A stretch of 64,000 nt of DNA from Agarivorans litoreus (GTDB lineage: Bacteria > Pseudomonadota > Gammaproteobacteria > Enterobacterales > Celerinatantimonadaceae): assembly GCF_019649015.1 (NCBI RefSeq), contig NZ_BLPI01000001.1, positions 1,197,501 to 1,261,500 on the forward strand, read 5' to 3'. Under the pieces are notes generated by a model. It saw only the letters and a list, made by a program, of their open reading frames with translations, searched no databases and was not told where the DNA came from. Position numbers and translations under genes: made by a program. Below, one piece after another: positions 1-9,277 of this stretch; the first letter of the stretch is position 1, and the number at the start of each line of letters is the position of its first letter.

Positions 1-85
1 CAAGCAGCTCAGGGCGAGAAGATGAGTAACTCGCTAACTCAGAACTAAAATCCAAGGTTTTAGCTGGTGAAATAACCGCTAACAT
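1..85 (-). CDS. yaaA: YaaA family peroxide-stress protein, N-terminal part only
   Basis: Reading the minus strand from 85 gives 28 codons starting MLAVISPAKTLDFSSELA, which matches the characteristic N-terminus of the YaaA/DUF328 family (ISPAKTLD motif). YaaA limits intracellular iron and oxidative damage in E. coli. The ATG is preceded by a purine-rich site (AAAGGAG about 5 nt upstream) and lies 18 bp after the pilU stop codon, so it may be the third gene of a pilT-pilU-yaaA transcript. The gene runs off the window, so only about a tenth of it is visible. The identification rests on this short but very conserved motif. Confidence 0.8.
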   Translation of the reverse strand, partial: MLAVISPAKTLDFSSELASYSSSRPELL

Positions 86-103
86 AATGCTCCTTTTTCC
101 TTT

Positions 104-1222
104 CTAAAAATCGACGGTTACGCCGTCTAACATGCCACTGTCTAAATTATTCGACTTTTCAGTACCATGCAATTTAATCATCAAGCGCAAATCGTTAGGT
201 GAATCGGCATGGGCAATAGCCTCGGCATAACCAATAACACCGCTTTCGTATAGTTCAAACAGGCTTTGGTCAAAGGTTAACATACCCTGCTCGCGCGATT
301 TACTCATTAACTCTTTAAGCTTATGCATATCACCTTTACGAATTAAATCCGCAGCTAAAGGTGTATTAAGTAAAATTTCAAATACCCCGCGACGACCATT
401 ACCATCTTTGGTAGGCACCAACTGCTGCGCCACAATCGCACGTAGATTGAATGACAAGTCAAAACACAGTTGGCGATGACGTTCTTCTGGCACTAAATGC
501 ATAATCCGGTCTAAGGCTTGGTTAGCATTGTTGGCGTGCAAGGTAGCCATACACAAGTGACCCGTTTCAGAGAATTGCAACGCAAACTCCATGGTCTCAC
601 GGGTACGGATCTCACCAATTAGAATTACATCAGGTGCTTGACGCAATGAGTTCTTTAAGGCCTCATCAAACGACGGCGTATCAATGCCCACTTCACGCTG
701 GTTAACAATACAACCCGCATGCTTGTGCATAAATTCCACCGGATCTTCAATGGTAAGAATATGCCCACTTGAATTGTGATTACGATAATCAATCATACTG
801 GCCTGAGTGGTTGACTTACCGGCACCGGTAGCACCAACAAATAGAATCAAACCACGTTTCGACATGCCTACTTCTTTGAGAATTTGCGGCAATTGCAGCT
901 GCTCAAAACTTGGAATATCGGTTTCAATGCGACGAATCACCATGCTTGGCTGTTCGCGTTGATAAAAAGCACTCACACGGTAACGGCCCAAGCCTTGGCG
1001 AGCGATAGCAAAGTTTGCCTCTCGGCCAGTAACAAAGGCCTCTAGCTGAGCCTCTGTGCGAATGGCAGCTAGCATATCCATGACATGCTCTGGCATTAGC
1101 TTTTGCTCAGTTAACGGCATTAAACGGCCACTCACTTTAGCACTAGGCGGCACCCCAACCGATAGATATAAATCGGATGCTTTACGCTCCGACATATCGC
1201 TTAATAGCTCATCGAGTAACAT
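104..1222 (-). CDS. pilU: Type IV pilus retraction ATPase PilU
   Basis: 372 aa hexameric secretion-type ATPase of the PilT family. A PAS-like N-terminal part is followed by the RecA-like domain with Walker A GATGAGKST (residues 130-138), a Walker B of the form DVILIGEIR and a His box (HLCMATLHA). PilU works with PilT at the cytoplasmic base of the type IV pilus and boosts retraction force. It begins 8 bp after the pilT stop with a strong AGGAGGG site, so the two are one operon. The longer C-terminus and Lys/Arg differences from the adjacent PilT copy support PilU rather than a second PilT. Confidence 0.95.
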   Translation of the reverse strand: MLLDELLSDMSERKASDLYLSVGVPPSAKVSGRLMPLTEQKLMPEHVMDMLAAIRTEAQLEAFVTGREANFAIARQGLGRYRVSAFYQREQPSMVIRRIETDIPSFEQLQLPQILKEVGMSKRGLILFVGATGAGKSTTQASMIDYRNHNSSGHILTIEDPVEFMHKHAGCIVNQREVGIDTPSFDEALKNSLRQAPDVILIGEIRTRETMEFALQFSETGHLCMATLHANNANQALDRIMHLVPEERHRQLCFDLSFNLRAIVAQQLVPTKDGNGRRGVFEILLNTPLAADLIRKGDMHKLKELMSKSREQGMLTFDQSLFELYESGVIGYAEAIAHADSPNDLRLMIKLHGTEKSNNLDSGMLDGVTVDF

Positions 1223-1230
1223 AAACCCTC

Positions 1231-2265
1231 CTAAAAGTTATTGGGATCTGCAGCTTTAAGTTTAGCGTCTTCATACGACACCATGCCTTGGTTCACCAAC
1301 TCTTTTAAATTTTGATCCAAGGTCTGCATACCGTGCGCCATACCGGTTTGAATAACCGAGTACATTTGCGCCACTTTGTCTTCACGAATCAAGTTACGAA
1401 TAGCTGGAATACCGGTCATGATTTCGTGAGCAGCCACTCGTCCGCCACCCAGTTTTTTAAGCAGGGTTTGAGCAATTACCGCACGCAGCGATTCCGACAA
1501 CATGGAGCGTACCATGTCTTTTTCTGCAGCTGGAAATACGTCAATTACACGGTCAATGGTTTTAGCCGCAGAGGTGGTGTGCAAGGTGCCAAATACTAAG
1601 TGACCGGTTTCGGCCGCGGTGAGTGCTAGGCGAATGGTTTCTAAGTCACGTAATTCACCCACCAGAATAATATCCGGGTCTTCACGAAGCGCTGAACGTA
1701 GCGCATTGTTAAAGCTATGGGTATCGCGGTGCACTTCACGTTGGTTAATCAAACAGTTTTTGTTTTTGTGCACAAATTCGATCGGGTCTTCAATGGTAAG
1801 GATGTGCTCATGGCGCTGCTCATTAATGTAATCGATCATCGCCGCCAAGGTGGTTGATTTACCAGAACCGGTTGGGCCGGTTACTAGCACTAAACCACGT
1901 GGGTGTTCAGCGATTTGCCTAAAGATGGCCGGTGCCCCTAGTTGCTCTAAGCTCAATACTTCTGAAGGAATAGTACGAAATACCGCCGCTGCGCCGCGAC
2001 TTTGTTGGAAGGCATTCACACGAAATCGCGCTACCCCTGGCACCTCAAACGAGAAGTCAATCTCGAGGTTTTCTTCGTATTCTTTACGTTGTTTATCGTT
2101 CATAATGTCGTAAATCAAACTATGAACTTGCTTGTGCTCTAGTGCCGGTACATTAATTTTACGTACTTCACCGTCTACTCGAATCATCGGTGGCAATTCT
2201 GCAGACAGGTGTAGATCTGACGCGTTATGTTTTACACTAAAGGCCAGTAATTCAGTAACATCCAT
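1231..2265 (-). CDS. pilT: Type IV pilus retraction ATPase PilT
   Basis: 344 aa, the usual PilT length. Walker A GPTGSGKST is at residues 130-138, the Asp box and Walker B (DIILVGELRD) at about 198-207 and the His box (HLVFGTLHT) at 222-230. PilT powers pilus depolymerisation for twitching motility and DNA uptake. The ATG has a GAGGAAA site 7 nt upstream. It is transcribed divergently from yggS with only about 25 bp between start codons, so the two promoters must overlap; the same divergent pilT/yggS arrangement is known from many gammaproteobacteria. Confidence 0.97.
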   Translation of the reverse strand: MDVTELLAFSVKHNASDLHLSAELPPMIRVDGEVRKINVPALEHKQVHSLIYDIMNDKQRKEYEENLEIDFSFEVPGVARFRVNAFQQSRGAAAVFRTIPSEVLSLEQLGAPAIFRQIAEHPRGLVLVTGPTGSGKSTTLAAMIDYINEQRHEHILTIEDPIEFVHKNKNCLINQREVHRDTHSFNNALRSALREDPDIILVGELRDLETIRLALTAAETGHLVFGTLHTTSAAKTIDRVIDVFPAAEKDMVRSMLSESLRAVIAQTLLKKLGGGRVAAHEIMTGIPAIRNLIREDKVAQMYSVIQTGMAHGMQTLDQNLKELVNQGMVSYEDAKLKAADPNNF

Positions 2266-2290
2266 TTAATTGTTTCCTCAATGTGAGTCT

Positions 2291-2989
2291 ATGAGCAGTA
2301 TTACCCAAGCACTTCAATTTGTTAACCAAGAAATTCAGCAAGCGTTAGCTAAAGCACATCGCCCCGCCAATGCTGTTGAATTGTTAGCCGTTAGTAAAAC
2401 CAAACCCTTAAGTGATATTGCAGCGGCCTATTTGGCTGGTCAACGCAGCTTTGGTGAAAATTACGTGCAAGAGGGCGTTAACAAAATCATCGAAAGCCAA
2501 CAGCAAAGTTGGCTAAAAGACCCCATAGAATGGCACTTTATTGGCCCCTTGCAGTCCAACAAAACTCGCCTCGTGGCGGAACACTTTGATTGGATGCAAA
2601 CCCTAGAGCGAGCCAAAATCGCCGACCGCCTAGCGGCGCAGCGCCCTAGTAACATGGCGCCCTTGCAAGTGTGTATTCAAGTCAATATTAGCCAAGAACC
2701 GGCTAAATCAGGAGTGTTGCTGGAAGATGTCTTTGCATTGGCTGCACACATTGCGAAACAGCCAGCCTTAACCCTGCGCGGTTTAATGGCCATTCCGCAA
2801 AAGCTTGAGCAAGGCCAAGAACTGGCTGCCCAATTTGCCGCCATGCAACAAAAATTTGGTGAATTACAGCAACAATATTCTAGTGTTGATACTCTTTCCA
2901 TGGGGATGAGTGGCGACATGCAAATGGCAATCAATAACGGCAGTACCATGGTTAGGGTGGGCAGCGCGATATTTGGCCAACGAAACTAA
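2291..2989 (+). CDS. yggS: PLP homeostasis protein YggS (PLPBP/PROSC family)
   Basis: 232 aa when started at ATG 2291; the open frame extends 7 codons further upstream but the ATG in MSSITQAL matches the usual family start. It is a single-domain fold-type III PLP-binding barrel without enzymatic activity. The PLP lysine lies in the LLAVSKTKP segment, and the family motifs FGENYVQE, WHFIGPLQSNK and LSMGMSGDM are all present. YggS controls the pyridoxal-phosphate pool. It starts the conserved block yggS-proC-yggT-yggU, here interrupted by a palindromic element directly after its stop codon. Confidence 0.95.
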   Translation: MSSITQALQFVNQEIQQALAKAHRPANAVELLAVSKTKPLSDIAAAYLAGQRSFGENYVQEGVNKIIESQQQSWLKDPIEWHFIGPLQSNKTRLVAEHFDWMQTLERAKIADRLAAQRPSNMAPLQVCIQVNISQEPAKSGVLLEDVFALAAHIAKQPALTLRGLMAIPQKLEQGQELAAQFAAMQQKFGELQQQYSSVDTLSMGMSGDMQMAINNGSTMVRVGSAIFGQRN

Positions 2990-3148
2990 TACCAATCACA
3001 CTAAGTAAGTGAGCAGAAATAGCGCAGGAAAATACTCGAGAATAAGACAGGATTTTTCGATAAGTAGTTATTCTACAATCAAAAATGCTAACGCTATTAT
3101 CGAGTATTTTAACCAGCTAGACTGAACAGTGACTTAGTACGATTGGTA
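2990..3148. repeat. 159-bp palindromic element with TACCAATC ends
   Basis: The sequence begins TACCAATC and ends GATTGGTA, an 8-bp perfect terminal inverted repeat followed by a partly matching ACTAAGT stretch at each side. Inside, AAAATACTCGAGAATA near 3030 pairs with TATTATCGAGTATTTT near 3100, so the whole unit can fold into a long hairpin. It starts in the base after the yggS stop and ends 27 bp before the proC start. No open frame. It looks like a small non-autonomous mobile repeat; I saw no second full copy in the window. Confidence 0.6.
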
Positions 3149-3175
3149 TAAGAACAATAATAAGGAAAATTGAAC

Positions 3176-3997
3176 ATGACAGCTCGAATTGCGTTTATTG
3201 GCGGTGGTAACATGGCCAGCAGTTTGATTGGTGGCTTACTGGCTAATGGCGCAAACCCAAGCAACATCACCGCTAGTGATCCTAATACTGAACAGCAGCA
3301 AAACCTTAAGCAGCAGTTTTCGGTAAATGTAACTGGCGATAACAATCAAGCCATTGCCCAAAGCGATGTGATTGTATTGGCGGTAAAACCGCAACTTATG
3401 GCAGTGGTTTGCCAAGCCATTGCCGATGCAGGCAATGACTTAAGCAGCAAACTGTTTGTCTCTATTGCTGCAGGTGTCAACGTTAAACGCTTGAAAGGTT
3501 TACTGGGCGAACAAGTTGCCATTGTGCGCACCATGCCTAATACTCCTGCATTGGTTGGCCGCGGTATGACCGGTTTATATGCTCCAGCGGATGTTAGCGA
3601 ACAGCAAATTGCTAGCGCCGAGCAACTAATGCAAGCAGTAGGTGAAACCTGCTGGGTAAAAAATGAAGATGATATCAACCATATCATTGCAGCAGCAGGC
3701 AGTGCCCCCGCTTACTTTTTCCTGTTTATGGAAGCTATGCAGCAGCAAGCAGAGCAACTAGGCTTTAGCCCTGAACAAGCTAGAAGCTTAGTTCAGCAAT
3801 CAGCCTTAGGCAGTGCCGAATTAGTTGCAGCTAACCCAGACCTTGATTTAGCGACACTTCGGGCCAATGTTACTTCTAAGGGAGGCACGACTGCCGAGGC
3901 GATTCGTGTTTTTGAAGAACAAGGCTTACGTAAAGTAGTCGCCAACGCCATGGACGCCGCCGTTGAACGCGGACGCGAAATGGAAAGTTTGTTTTAA
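3176..3997 (+). CDS. proC: Pyrroline-5-carboxylate reductase
   Basis: 273 aa when started at ATG 3176; a TTG two codons upstream is less likely. It catalyses the last step of proline synthesis, NAD(P)H-dependent reduction of pyrroline-5-carboxylate. The N-terminal Rossmann motif IAFIGGGNMA is clear, VRTMPNTPA marks the mid-domain, and the C-terminal dimerisation domain has the family signature around RANVTSKGGTTAEA. An AAGG site lies about 10 nt before the ATG. It is followed at 17 bp by yggT. Confidence 0.96.
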   Translation: MTARIAFIGGGNMASSLIGGLLANGANPSNITASDPNTEQQQNLKQQFSVNVTGDNNQAIAQSDVIVLAVKPQLMAVVCQAIADAGNDLSSKLFVSIAAGVNVKRLKGLLGEQVAIVRTMPNTPALVGRGMTGLYAPADVSEQQIASAEQLMQAVGETCWVKNEDDINHIIAAAGSAPAYFFLFMEAMQQQAEQLGFSPEQARSLVQQSALGSAELVAANPDLDLATLRANVTSKGGTTAEAIRVFEEQGLRKVVANAMDAAVERGREMESLF

Positions 3998-4014
3998 TTT
4001 ATTCTGAGGACCTT

Positions 4015-4560
4015 ATGCAAGCGCTTAGTTACTTGATTGAAGTTGTATTCAACCTCTACTTGATGGTGGTTTTACTGCGTGTGTGGCTACAAATGGCGCG
4101 CGCCGATTTTTACAACCCGCTTAGCCAATTTGTGGTTAAAGCAACCAACCCCATTGTCGTTCCGCTACGCCGGGTTATCCCAGGATTCGCTGGAATAGAT
4201 TGGGCAGCAGTGTTCTTGGCATTAGTCATATCCTTTGCCAAATGGGCTATTTTAATGCAGCTACGTGGCGGTTTTGATTTAACTGCGGTAGCGATTCTGG
4301 CCTTGTTTAGCACGCTAAAAGAAGCAGGAATGTTGTTGTTCTGGGTATTACTGCTGCGCGCTATCCTAAGCTGGGTAAGCCAAGGTCGCAGCCCAATAGA
4401 GTATGTATTAGGCCAATTAACTGAACCGCTACTTTCACCGATCCGCCGAATTCTTCCTTCCATGGGAGGATTGGATTTATCTGTATTGGTGCTATTTATT
4501 GCGCTTAACTTTCTTAATTTGTTAATCGCTGGCTGGGTACCATTCTGGAGCTCATTGTAA
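4015..4560 (+). CDS. yggT: YggT family membrane protein
   Basis: 181 aa, with two tandem YGGT repeats. Each has hydrophobic helices and the family signature, first NPLSQFVVKATNPIVVPLRR at about residues 35-55, then a second copy with TEPLLSPIRRILP. An inner-membrane protein of uncertain role, implicated in osmotic/potassium stress tolerance in some bacteria. It has a GAGG site and abuts the next gene directly (TAA then TTG), which implies translational coupling. Confidence 0.93.
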   Translation: MQALSYLIEVVFNLYLMVVLLRVWLQMARADFYNPLSQFVVKATNPIVVPLRRVIPGFAGIDWAAVFLALVISFAKWAILMQLRGGFDLTAVAILALFSTLKEAGMLLFWVLLLRAILSWVSQGRSPIEYVLGQLTEPLLSPIRRILPSMGGLDLSVLVLFIALNFLNLLIAGWVPFWSSL

Positions 4561-4851
4561 TTGCCTAAGCCGGTTAGCTTTGATGACGTAAACCTGCTGT
4601 TGCAGGTTTACGTGCAACCCAAAGCCAGCCGCGACGCGATTATTGGCCTGCACGGTGAAGAGCTTAAAATCGCCATTACTGCTCCACCGGTTGATGGAAA
4701 AGCCAATCAGCACTTGAGCAAGTTTTTAGCGAAACAATGTAAGGTGGCCAAATCCCAAATCTCTATCCTTCGCGGAGAACTTGGTCGCCACAAAACCATT
4801 AGCATTGCTCAGCCAAAACAAATCCCTGAGATAATCGCTGGTTTGCTGTAA
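4561..4851 (+). CDS. yggU: YggU family protein (DUF167)
   Basis: 96 aa, the normal length for this family. Its signature is seen in [22 protein letters not shown] and [14 protein letters not shown]. No ATG is available; the TTG immediately after the yggT stop gives the expected N-terminus ([19 protein letters not shown]). Function unknown; always found near proC/yggT in gammaproteobacteria. Confidence 0.92.
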   Translation: MPKPVSFDDVNLLLQVYVQPKASRDAIIGLHGEELKIAITAPPVDGKANQHLSKFLAKQCKVAKSQISILRGELGRHKTISIAQPKQIPEIIAGLL

Positions 4852-4909
4852 CTTTTATCGCGCAGAATCTTTCTATACTTAAACCATGCATGTAAAAAAG
4901 GTCGTCCTC

Positions 4910-5344
4910 ATGAGTAAGTTTTTCTTGGTCAACTTGATCGCCAGCATAATGCTATTTTCTCTACCCAGTCAGGCGGAACAAAAAGTTCAACTGGGTAACT
5001 ATGAAGTGCACTATGTGGCTTTTAACTCCACCTTTATTCCAGCAGAAGTCGCCAAAATTTACGGTTTGCAGCGTAGCCGATATAACGGCCTGATTAACAT
5101 CACCGTGCTCGACAGCAAATCGGCTAACAAGGCTCCAGTTGCAGTAAACATATCAGGAACAGCGCGTAACTTAATTGGTAATCAAAAAAACCTAGAGTTT
5201 AAAGAAATTCGCGAAGGCGAGTCGATTTACTACATTGCCGAACTGCGCCACAGCAACGAAGAGACCTTTCGTTTCAAGCTCACTATTGATGATGGCAAAA
5301 GCCAACAGCTGCTAGAGTTTCAACAGAAGTTCTACGTAGATTAG
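4910..5344 (+). CDS. Secreted DUF4426-type protein
   Basis: 144 aa when started at ATG 4910, which has an AAGG site 9-10 nt upstream; an in-frame ATG at 4886 has none. A Sec signal peptide covers residues 1-22 (hydrophobic LVNLIASIMLF, cleavage after PSQA). The rest is a beta-rich domain with the DUF4426 pattern (GNYEVHYVAFNSTFI, VAKIYGLQRSRYNGLINI). Such proteins commonly sit behind yggU in Vibrio and Shewanella; function unknown. Its TAG stop codon is formed by the left end of the 266-bp element that follows, and its likely terminator now lies beyond that element. Confidence 0.8.
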   Translation: MSKFFLVNLIASIMLFSLPSQAEQKVQLGNYEVHYVAFNSTFIPAEVAKIYGLQRSRYNGLINITVLDSKSANKAPVAVNISGTARNLIGNQKNLEFKEIREGESIYYIAELRHSNEETFRFKLTIDDGKSQQLLEFQQKFYVD

Positions 5345-5607
5345 GGGCTGTTAATCTTTGCTGATGGTTTTTACAGCAATTTATTAGCCATTTAAACAAG
5401 GCAGTGAGTGTGAAGTTAAGTGGGCTTAATAATCACTCACTAACGCTCAATAAATGGCTAAGAAATGCTGCCCGAAGGGTTCAGATAGGCGAACTTTACT
5501 CTTTGTTGAACACTTCTCGCTTAGCCCACTAGGCTTCTAAGTGCTCGCCGCGATTAAAGCCCGCTTATCTCGAATAAAATTTCAACACCAAAGATCAACA
5601 ACCCCTA
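5342..5607 (-). mobile_element. 266-bp MITE-like element, copy 1
   Basis: Runs from TA at 5342 to TA at 5606-5607 in reverse orientation relative to the other three copies. Left end TAGGGGCTGTTAATCTTTG and right end (reverse complement) TAGGGGTTGTTGATCTTTG are near-identical inverted repeats. The interior has further inverted segments (TTAGCCATTTA with TAAATGGCTAA; AGTGGGCTTA with TTAGCCCACT), so it folds. It carries no open frame. The flanking TA fits a Tc1/IS630-type target duplication. The first three bases are the stop codon of the gene before it. Confidence 0.85.
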
Positions 5608-5623
5608 AACAATCTAAAATACC

Positions 5624-5652
5624 CAGCCTTAGCTGTTAAGTTAAGGCTGTTT
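5624..5652 (+). terminator. Probable terminator of the proC-yggT-yggU-DUF4426 unit
   Basis: An 8-bp stem (CAGCCTTA with TAAGGCTG) and 10-nt loop, followed by TTT. It lies just beyond the inserted element, so it is probably the original terminator of the upstream operon, pushed 266 bp away from the stop codon. Confidence 0.45.
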
Positions 5653-5707
5653 CAGCACAGCCCCTTCGATTAAACTACACCAGCCTCTTGTTACTCTAGG
5701 ACTCAGT

Positions 5708-6307
5708 ATGCAAAAAGTTGTACTTGCCACCGGCAACCCCGGCAAAGTGGCCGAGCTTTCGGAATTACTTAAACCACTAAACAAGCAAATTATTGCCCAA
5801 AGTGAATTTGCCATAGAAGACGCCGCCGAGACTGGCACCACCTTTGTGGAAAATGCCATTATTAAAGCCCGCCACGCGGCTCAAATTACTGGGCTCGCTG
5901 CCATTGCTGACGACTCGGGTTTAGCCGTAGACTACTTAAATGGTGCCCCCGGTTTATACTCGTCTCGCTACGCTGGCGAAGATGCGAATGACCACGACAA
6001 CGTGCTAAAACTATTAGATGCAATGAAACAGGTACCGCCAGCCCAGCGCGGCGCAGAGTTTCACTGTGTATTGGTTTACTTGCGCCATGCCGATGACCCA
6101 GCACCGCTAATTTGCCACGGTAAATGGCGTGGTAGCATTACCGAAGAAATTCATGGTGCAGGCGGTTTTGGCTATGACCCAGTATTTTGGGTTGAACAAC
6201 ATAAGGCAACGTCTGCTCAAATCAGCAAGGCAGAAAAAAACGCCCTTAGCCATCGCGGTATTGCGTTACGCCAGTTGTTAGCGCAAATGGAAGCGCAAGC
6301 ATGCTAA
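5708..6307 (+). CDS. rdgB: XTP/dITP pyrophosphatase (RdgB/HAM1)
   Basis: 199 aa, typical length. It hydrolyses non-canonical purine nucleoside triphosphates (dITP, XTP) to monophosphates. Visible motifs are the substrate loop [11 protein letters not shown] near the N-terminus, [25 protein letters not shown] and the C-terminal [10 protein letters not shown] and [17 protein letters not shown] site precedes the ATG. The end overlaps the hemW start by 7 bp, an operon pair conserved in gammaproteobacteria. Confidence 0.96.
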   Translation: MQKVVLATGNPGKVAELSELLKPLNKQIIAQSEFAIEDAAETGTTFVENAIIKARHAAQITGLAAIADDSGLAVDYLNGAPGLYSSRYAGEDANDHDNVLKLLDAMKQVPPAQRGAEFHCVLVYLRHADDPAPLICHGKWRGSITEEIHGAGGFGYDPVFWVEQHKATSAQISKAEKNALSHRGIALRQLLAQMEAQAC

Positions 6308-7455
6308 GGCTTAGCCCAACACTTAGCCTTTACGTTCACGTGCCTTGGTGCGTGCAAAAATGCCCCTATTGCGATTTTAACTCCCATGGTCTTAAGCAAG
6401 ACTTACCTGAAGCCGACTACATACAAGCCCTGCTGGCCGATTTAGATGGCGACTTAGCGCGCTTCCCTGCCTTACATGGCCGCGCCTTGCACAGTATTTT
6501 TATTGGCGGAGGCACCCCTAGCCTGCTATCTGCCCAAGCTATCAGCGATTTATTGCAAGGCATCAAACAGCGCTTGGTTTTAGGCCCTGAGACCGAAGTT
6601 ACCATGGAAGCCAATCCCGGTACCGCCGAGGCAGAGCGCTTCGCGGGTTATTTTCAAGCAGGGGTAAACCGCTTATCCATTGGCGTACAAAGCTTTCAAG
6701 CTGAGCACCTCACCAAGCTTGGCCGCATTCACAGTGGTGACGAGGCCATCAAAGCCTTTGAGTTTGCCCAGCAAGCCGGTTTTAAGCGCATTAACCTTGA
6801 TTTAATGCACGGCTTGCCAAACCAAAGCCTCGAGCAAGCTATGAGTGACCTGCAACAAGCGTTTGCCCTTGGCCCAAGCCATTTATCTTGGTATCAACTA
6901 ACAATTGAAGCCAATACCGCCTTTGCTTCTCGCCCTCCCAAACTGCCCAACGAGGATCTGTTATGGGATATTTATGAGCAAGGCCACCAGCTACTGCAAC
7001 AAGCAGGCTTCGAGCAATACGAAGTCTCGGCCTACTGTAAAAATGGCGACCGCTCACAACACAATCTTAATTATTGGCGTTTTGGCGACTACCTAGGCAT
7101 TGGCTGTGGCGCGCACGGCAAAATAAGCGACCTAACTCAACAAGCCATCATACGAACAGAAAAAGTTAAACACCCTAAGGGTTATTTAGCACCCGAGCGC
7201 GAGTTTATGTTTAAGCACTGGGCAGTGGAGCAAGATGATTTAGCCTTTGAGTATTTCTTAAACCGCCTACGTTTGTTTGAAGATATTCCCAAGGCTGAGT
7301 TTATTAACTTAAGTGGTTTGCCGCTTAGCAAGCTTGAGTCATCGCTTAAAGAGGCAAGGCAACAAGAGCTATTAGATGAACATGATCAGCATTGGGCGGT
7401 AACAAAAAAAGGCCGTTTATTTCTAAACGACCTTCTCAATTGCTTTACTGATTAA
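6301..7455 (+). CDS. hemW: Radical SAM heme chaperone HemW
   Basis: 384 aa, matching E. coli HemW (formerly YggW). The radical SAM cluster motif CxxxCxxC is at C17, C21 and C24, followed by FNSHG; GGGTPS and the HemN-type C-terminal domain are present. HemW lacks the coproporphyrinogen oxidase activity of HemN and instead binds and delivers heme. Coupled to rdgB by a 7-bp overlap. Confidence 0.94.
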   Translation: MLRLSPTLSLYVHVPWCVQKCPYCDFNSHGLKQDLPEADYIQALLADLDGDLARFPALHGRALHSIFIGGGTPSLLSAQAISDLLQGIKQRLVLGPETEVTMEANPGTAEAERFAGYFQAGVNRLSIGVQSFQAEHLTKLGRIHSGDEAIKAFEFAQQAGFKRINLDLMHGLPNQSLEQAMSDLQQAFALGPSHLSWYQLTIEANTAFASRPPKLPNEDLLWDIYEQGHQLLQQAGFEQYEVSAYCKNGDRSQHNLNYWRFGDYLGIGCGAHGKISDLTQQAIIRTEKVKHPKGYLAPEREFMFKHWAVEQDDLAFEYFLNRLRLFEDIPKAEFINLSGLPLSKLESSLKEARQQELLDEHDQHWAVTKKGRLFLNDLLNCFTD

Positions 7456-7463
7456 GCGGGTCA

Positions 7464-8198
7464 TTAAGACTCGCGAGCGAATATCAAATCCCACACACCG
7501 TGGCCTAAACGATGGCCACGGTTTTCAAATTTAGTTAATGGACGCCATTCTGGACGCGGCACATAATCATTAGTGTCAGAGGTATTGCTATAACCCGGTG
7601 CAGCTTGCATGACTTCTAACATGTGCTCAGCGTAGTTTTCCCAGTCTGTCGCCATGTGGAATACGCCGCCAATCTTTAGCTTCTTACGCAACACTTCAAC
7701 AAACTCAAGTTGCACGATACGGCGTTTGTGGTGACGCGCTTTGTGCCATGGGTCTGGGAAAAATAATTGAACAGTATCTAAACTATTGTCTGGAATACTG
7801 TCATTCAATATTTCTACTGCGTCGTGTTCAAATACGCGTAAGTTTGAAATGCCCGCTTCAACAGCATCTGCCATGCACGCGCCAACTCCAGGGCGGTGTA
7901 CTTCAATACCAATAAAGTTGGTTTCTGGGGCAGCCTTGGCCATTTCTACTAAAGAAGCACCCATGCCAAAACCAATTTCTAATACGGTTTTAGCTTCGCG
8001 ACCAAATACCTCTGCCAGTGAATAGTTGCTGGCTTGGTGGTCTAGACCCATTTGCGGCCAAAACTCTGTTAATGCCTTTTCTTGACGTTTAGTTAAACGA
8101 CCTTCGCGCTTAACAAAGCTGCGAATTTTACGAAGACGTTTATCTTCAACTTGCTCTTGAGAAGCCTCAGGTGCTTGGTTTTGGTCTTGCTCGCTCAT
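7464..8198 (-). CDS. trmB: tRNA (guanine-N7)-methyltransferase
   Basis: 244 aa, class I SAM-dependent methyltransferase making m7G46 in tRNA. The SAM loop [12 protein letters not shown] is at about residue 72, followed by [13 protein letters not shown] and the family signature [16 protein letters not shown]; the C-terminus is [15 protein letters not shown]. The first 40 residues are charged and variable, as usual. It is convergent with hemW (8 bp apart), and no terminator is evident between the two. Confidence 0.96.
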   Translation of the reverse strand: MSEQDQNQAPEASQEQVEDKRLRKIRSFVKREGRLTKRQEKALTEFWPQMGLDHQASNYSLAEVFGREAKTVLEIGFGMGASLVEMAKAAPETNFIGIEVHRPGVGACMADAVEAGISNLRVFEHDAVEILNDSIPDNSLDTVQLFFPDPWHKARHHKRRIVQLEFVEVLRKKLKIGGVFHMATDWENYAEHMLEVMQAAPGYSNTSDTNDYVPRPEWRPLTKFENRGHRLGHGVWDLIFARES

Positions 8199-8342
8199 GA
8201 TATTTCCAGACTAGATATTGCAGGGACATTCTAAATGTAGAACAGGGCTGGCATTATCCAAAGATCTCGCCGTTGTGCAAGCTTTGCACGCTAAAGCTTG
8301 CAATGTTTTGCAGCAAAAATTAGCTCGAAAGGTGAACAGCCC

Positions 8343-8651
8343 CTAGCGTTTATTTGGAGCTAGCCCGCCTACTCGCTCAATTAAACTTTGTTGCTGCCTG
8401 AGGTTTACCGCTTTAGCCACCACTCGCTCACCCGCCGGGTAATGGTTCAAGTTATTACCATTCACCCAATCAGCTTCTGGCCTAATGGGCCTGGGGCAAA
8501 ACCCGCCACCGCAATTTGGACAAACATTAGCTAAAACTGTTTCCACACATTCTTTACAAAAAGTGCACTCAAAGGAACAAATCATCGCGTTGGTTGCATT
8601 GGCTACTAAGGGTATTTCGCAGTGCTCACAACAAGGTCGTAGTTCTAACAT
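8343..8651 (-). CDS. DUF1272 domain zinc-ribbon protein
   Basis: 102 aa when started at ATG 8651, which has a GGAG site and gives the family N-terminus MLELRPCCEHCE; the 57 extra in-frame codons upstream do not look coding. The cysteine pairs CCEHC, CSFECTFCKEC and CPNCGGGF and the motif RPIRP are the DUF1272 pattern, a small zinc-binding protein of unknown function. The last 45 residues are a family-variable tail. It shares a divergent 120-bp promoter region with the cupin gene. Confidence 0.85.
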   Translation of the reverse strand: MLELRPCCEHCEIPLVANATNAMICSFECTFCKECVETVLANVCPNCGGGFCPRPIRPEADWVNGNNLNHYPAGERVVAKAVNLRQQQSLIERVGGLAPNKR

Positions 8652-8774
8652 GATTACTCCATCAATCACTACACTATAATAAAGACAGCTTAAGAAACTA
8701 AACTGACCACTTAGGCTAGTTGAGCTTAACAATAACTCTAGATTACACTGCCAATAAACGCCTAGGATATAGCA

Positions 8775-9266
8775 ATGACCCACAAACCCAGCTCTAGACA
8801 ATATAGCGATGAAGAATTCCATGGCGGAGACGCCCCGCTATATACCGGAGATGGCTACAGTTTTAAGCAAGCCCAAGCGATGGCCACCGTGATTTATCAA
8901 CCCGCCCATTTTAGCCCACAAGCTCCCGCAGGCATGCAAGGGCAAGGACGTTTAGATGGCACATGGATATATAGCGAAGAGCCAGACAAAGCCGAAGGTA
9001 TTTTAGCCAGCGGTATAGAGCTGGTGATGGATTCAAGCCTAGAAGCCAATGGCAGTATCGGTTTGCATCAACATACTCATACCGAAGAGCTTTATTACCT
9101 GCTCAGTGGCGAGCTTGTTATTACCGTGGTTGAAGGAGAAGAGCAGCAAACCCAAACCCTTAAAGTTGGCGACTCCCACTGTATTCACCCTGGACAAAGT
9201 CACTTTGTGCAAGCTGGCTCTACTGGCGCCCGCTTTATTGTGGTTGCCGCCAAAGTTAACAATTAG
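8775..9266 (+). CDS. Cupin-domain protein
   Basis: 163 aa. Residues about 70-160 form a cupin barrel: motif 1 (GSIGLHQHTHTEELYYLLSGEL) has the His-X-His...Glu metal ligands and motif 2 (HPGQSHFVQAGS) the third His. The N-terminal 60 residues are not recognised. Probably a small-molecule-binding or isomerase-like protein. It is followed at 11 bp by an oxidoreductase-like gene, suggesting a two-gene unit acting on one metabolite; the substrate cannot be read from the sequence. Confidence 0.8.
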   Translation: MTHKPSSRQYSDEEFHGGDAPLYTGDGYSFKQAQAMATVIYQPAHFSPQAPAGMQGQGRLDGTWIYSEEPDKAEGILASGIELVMDSSLEANGSIGLHQHTHTEELYYLLSGELVITVVEGEEQQTQTLKVGDSHCIHPGQSHFVQAGSTGARFIVVAAKVNN

Positions 9267-9277
9267 GACTTCGTAAA

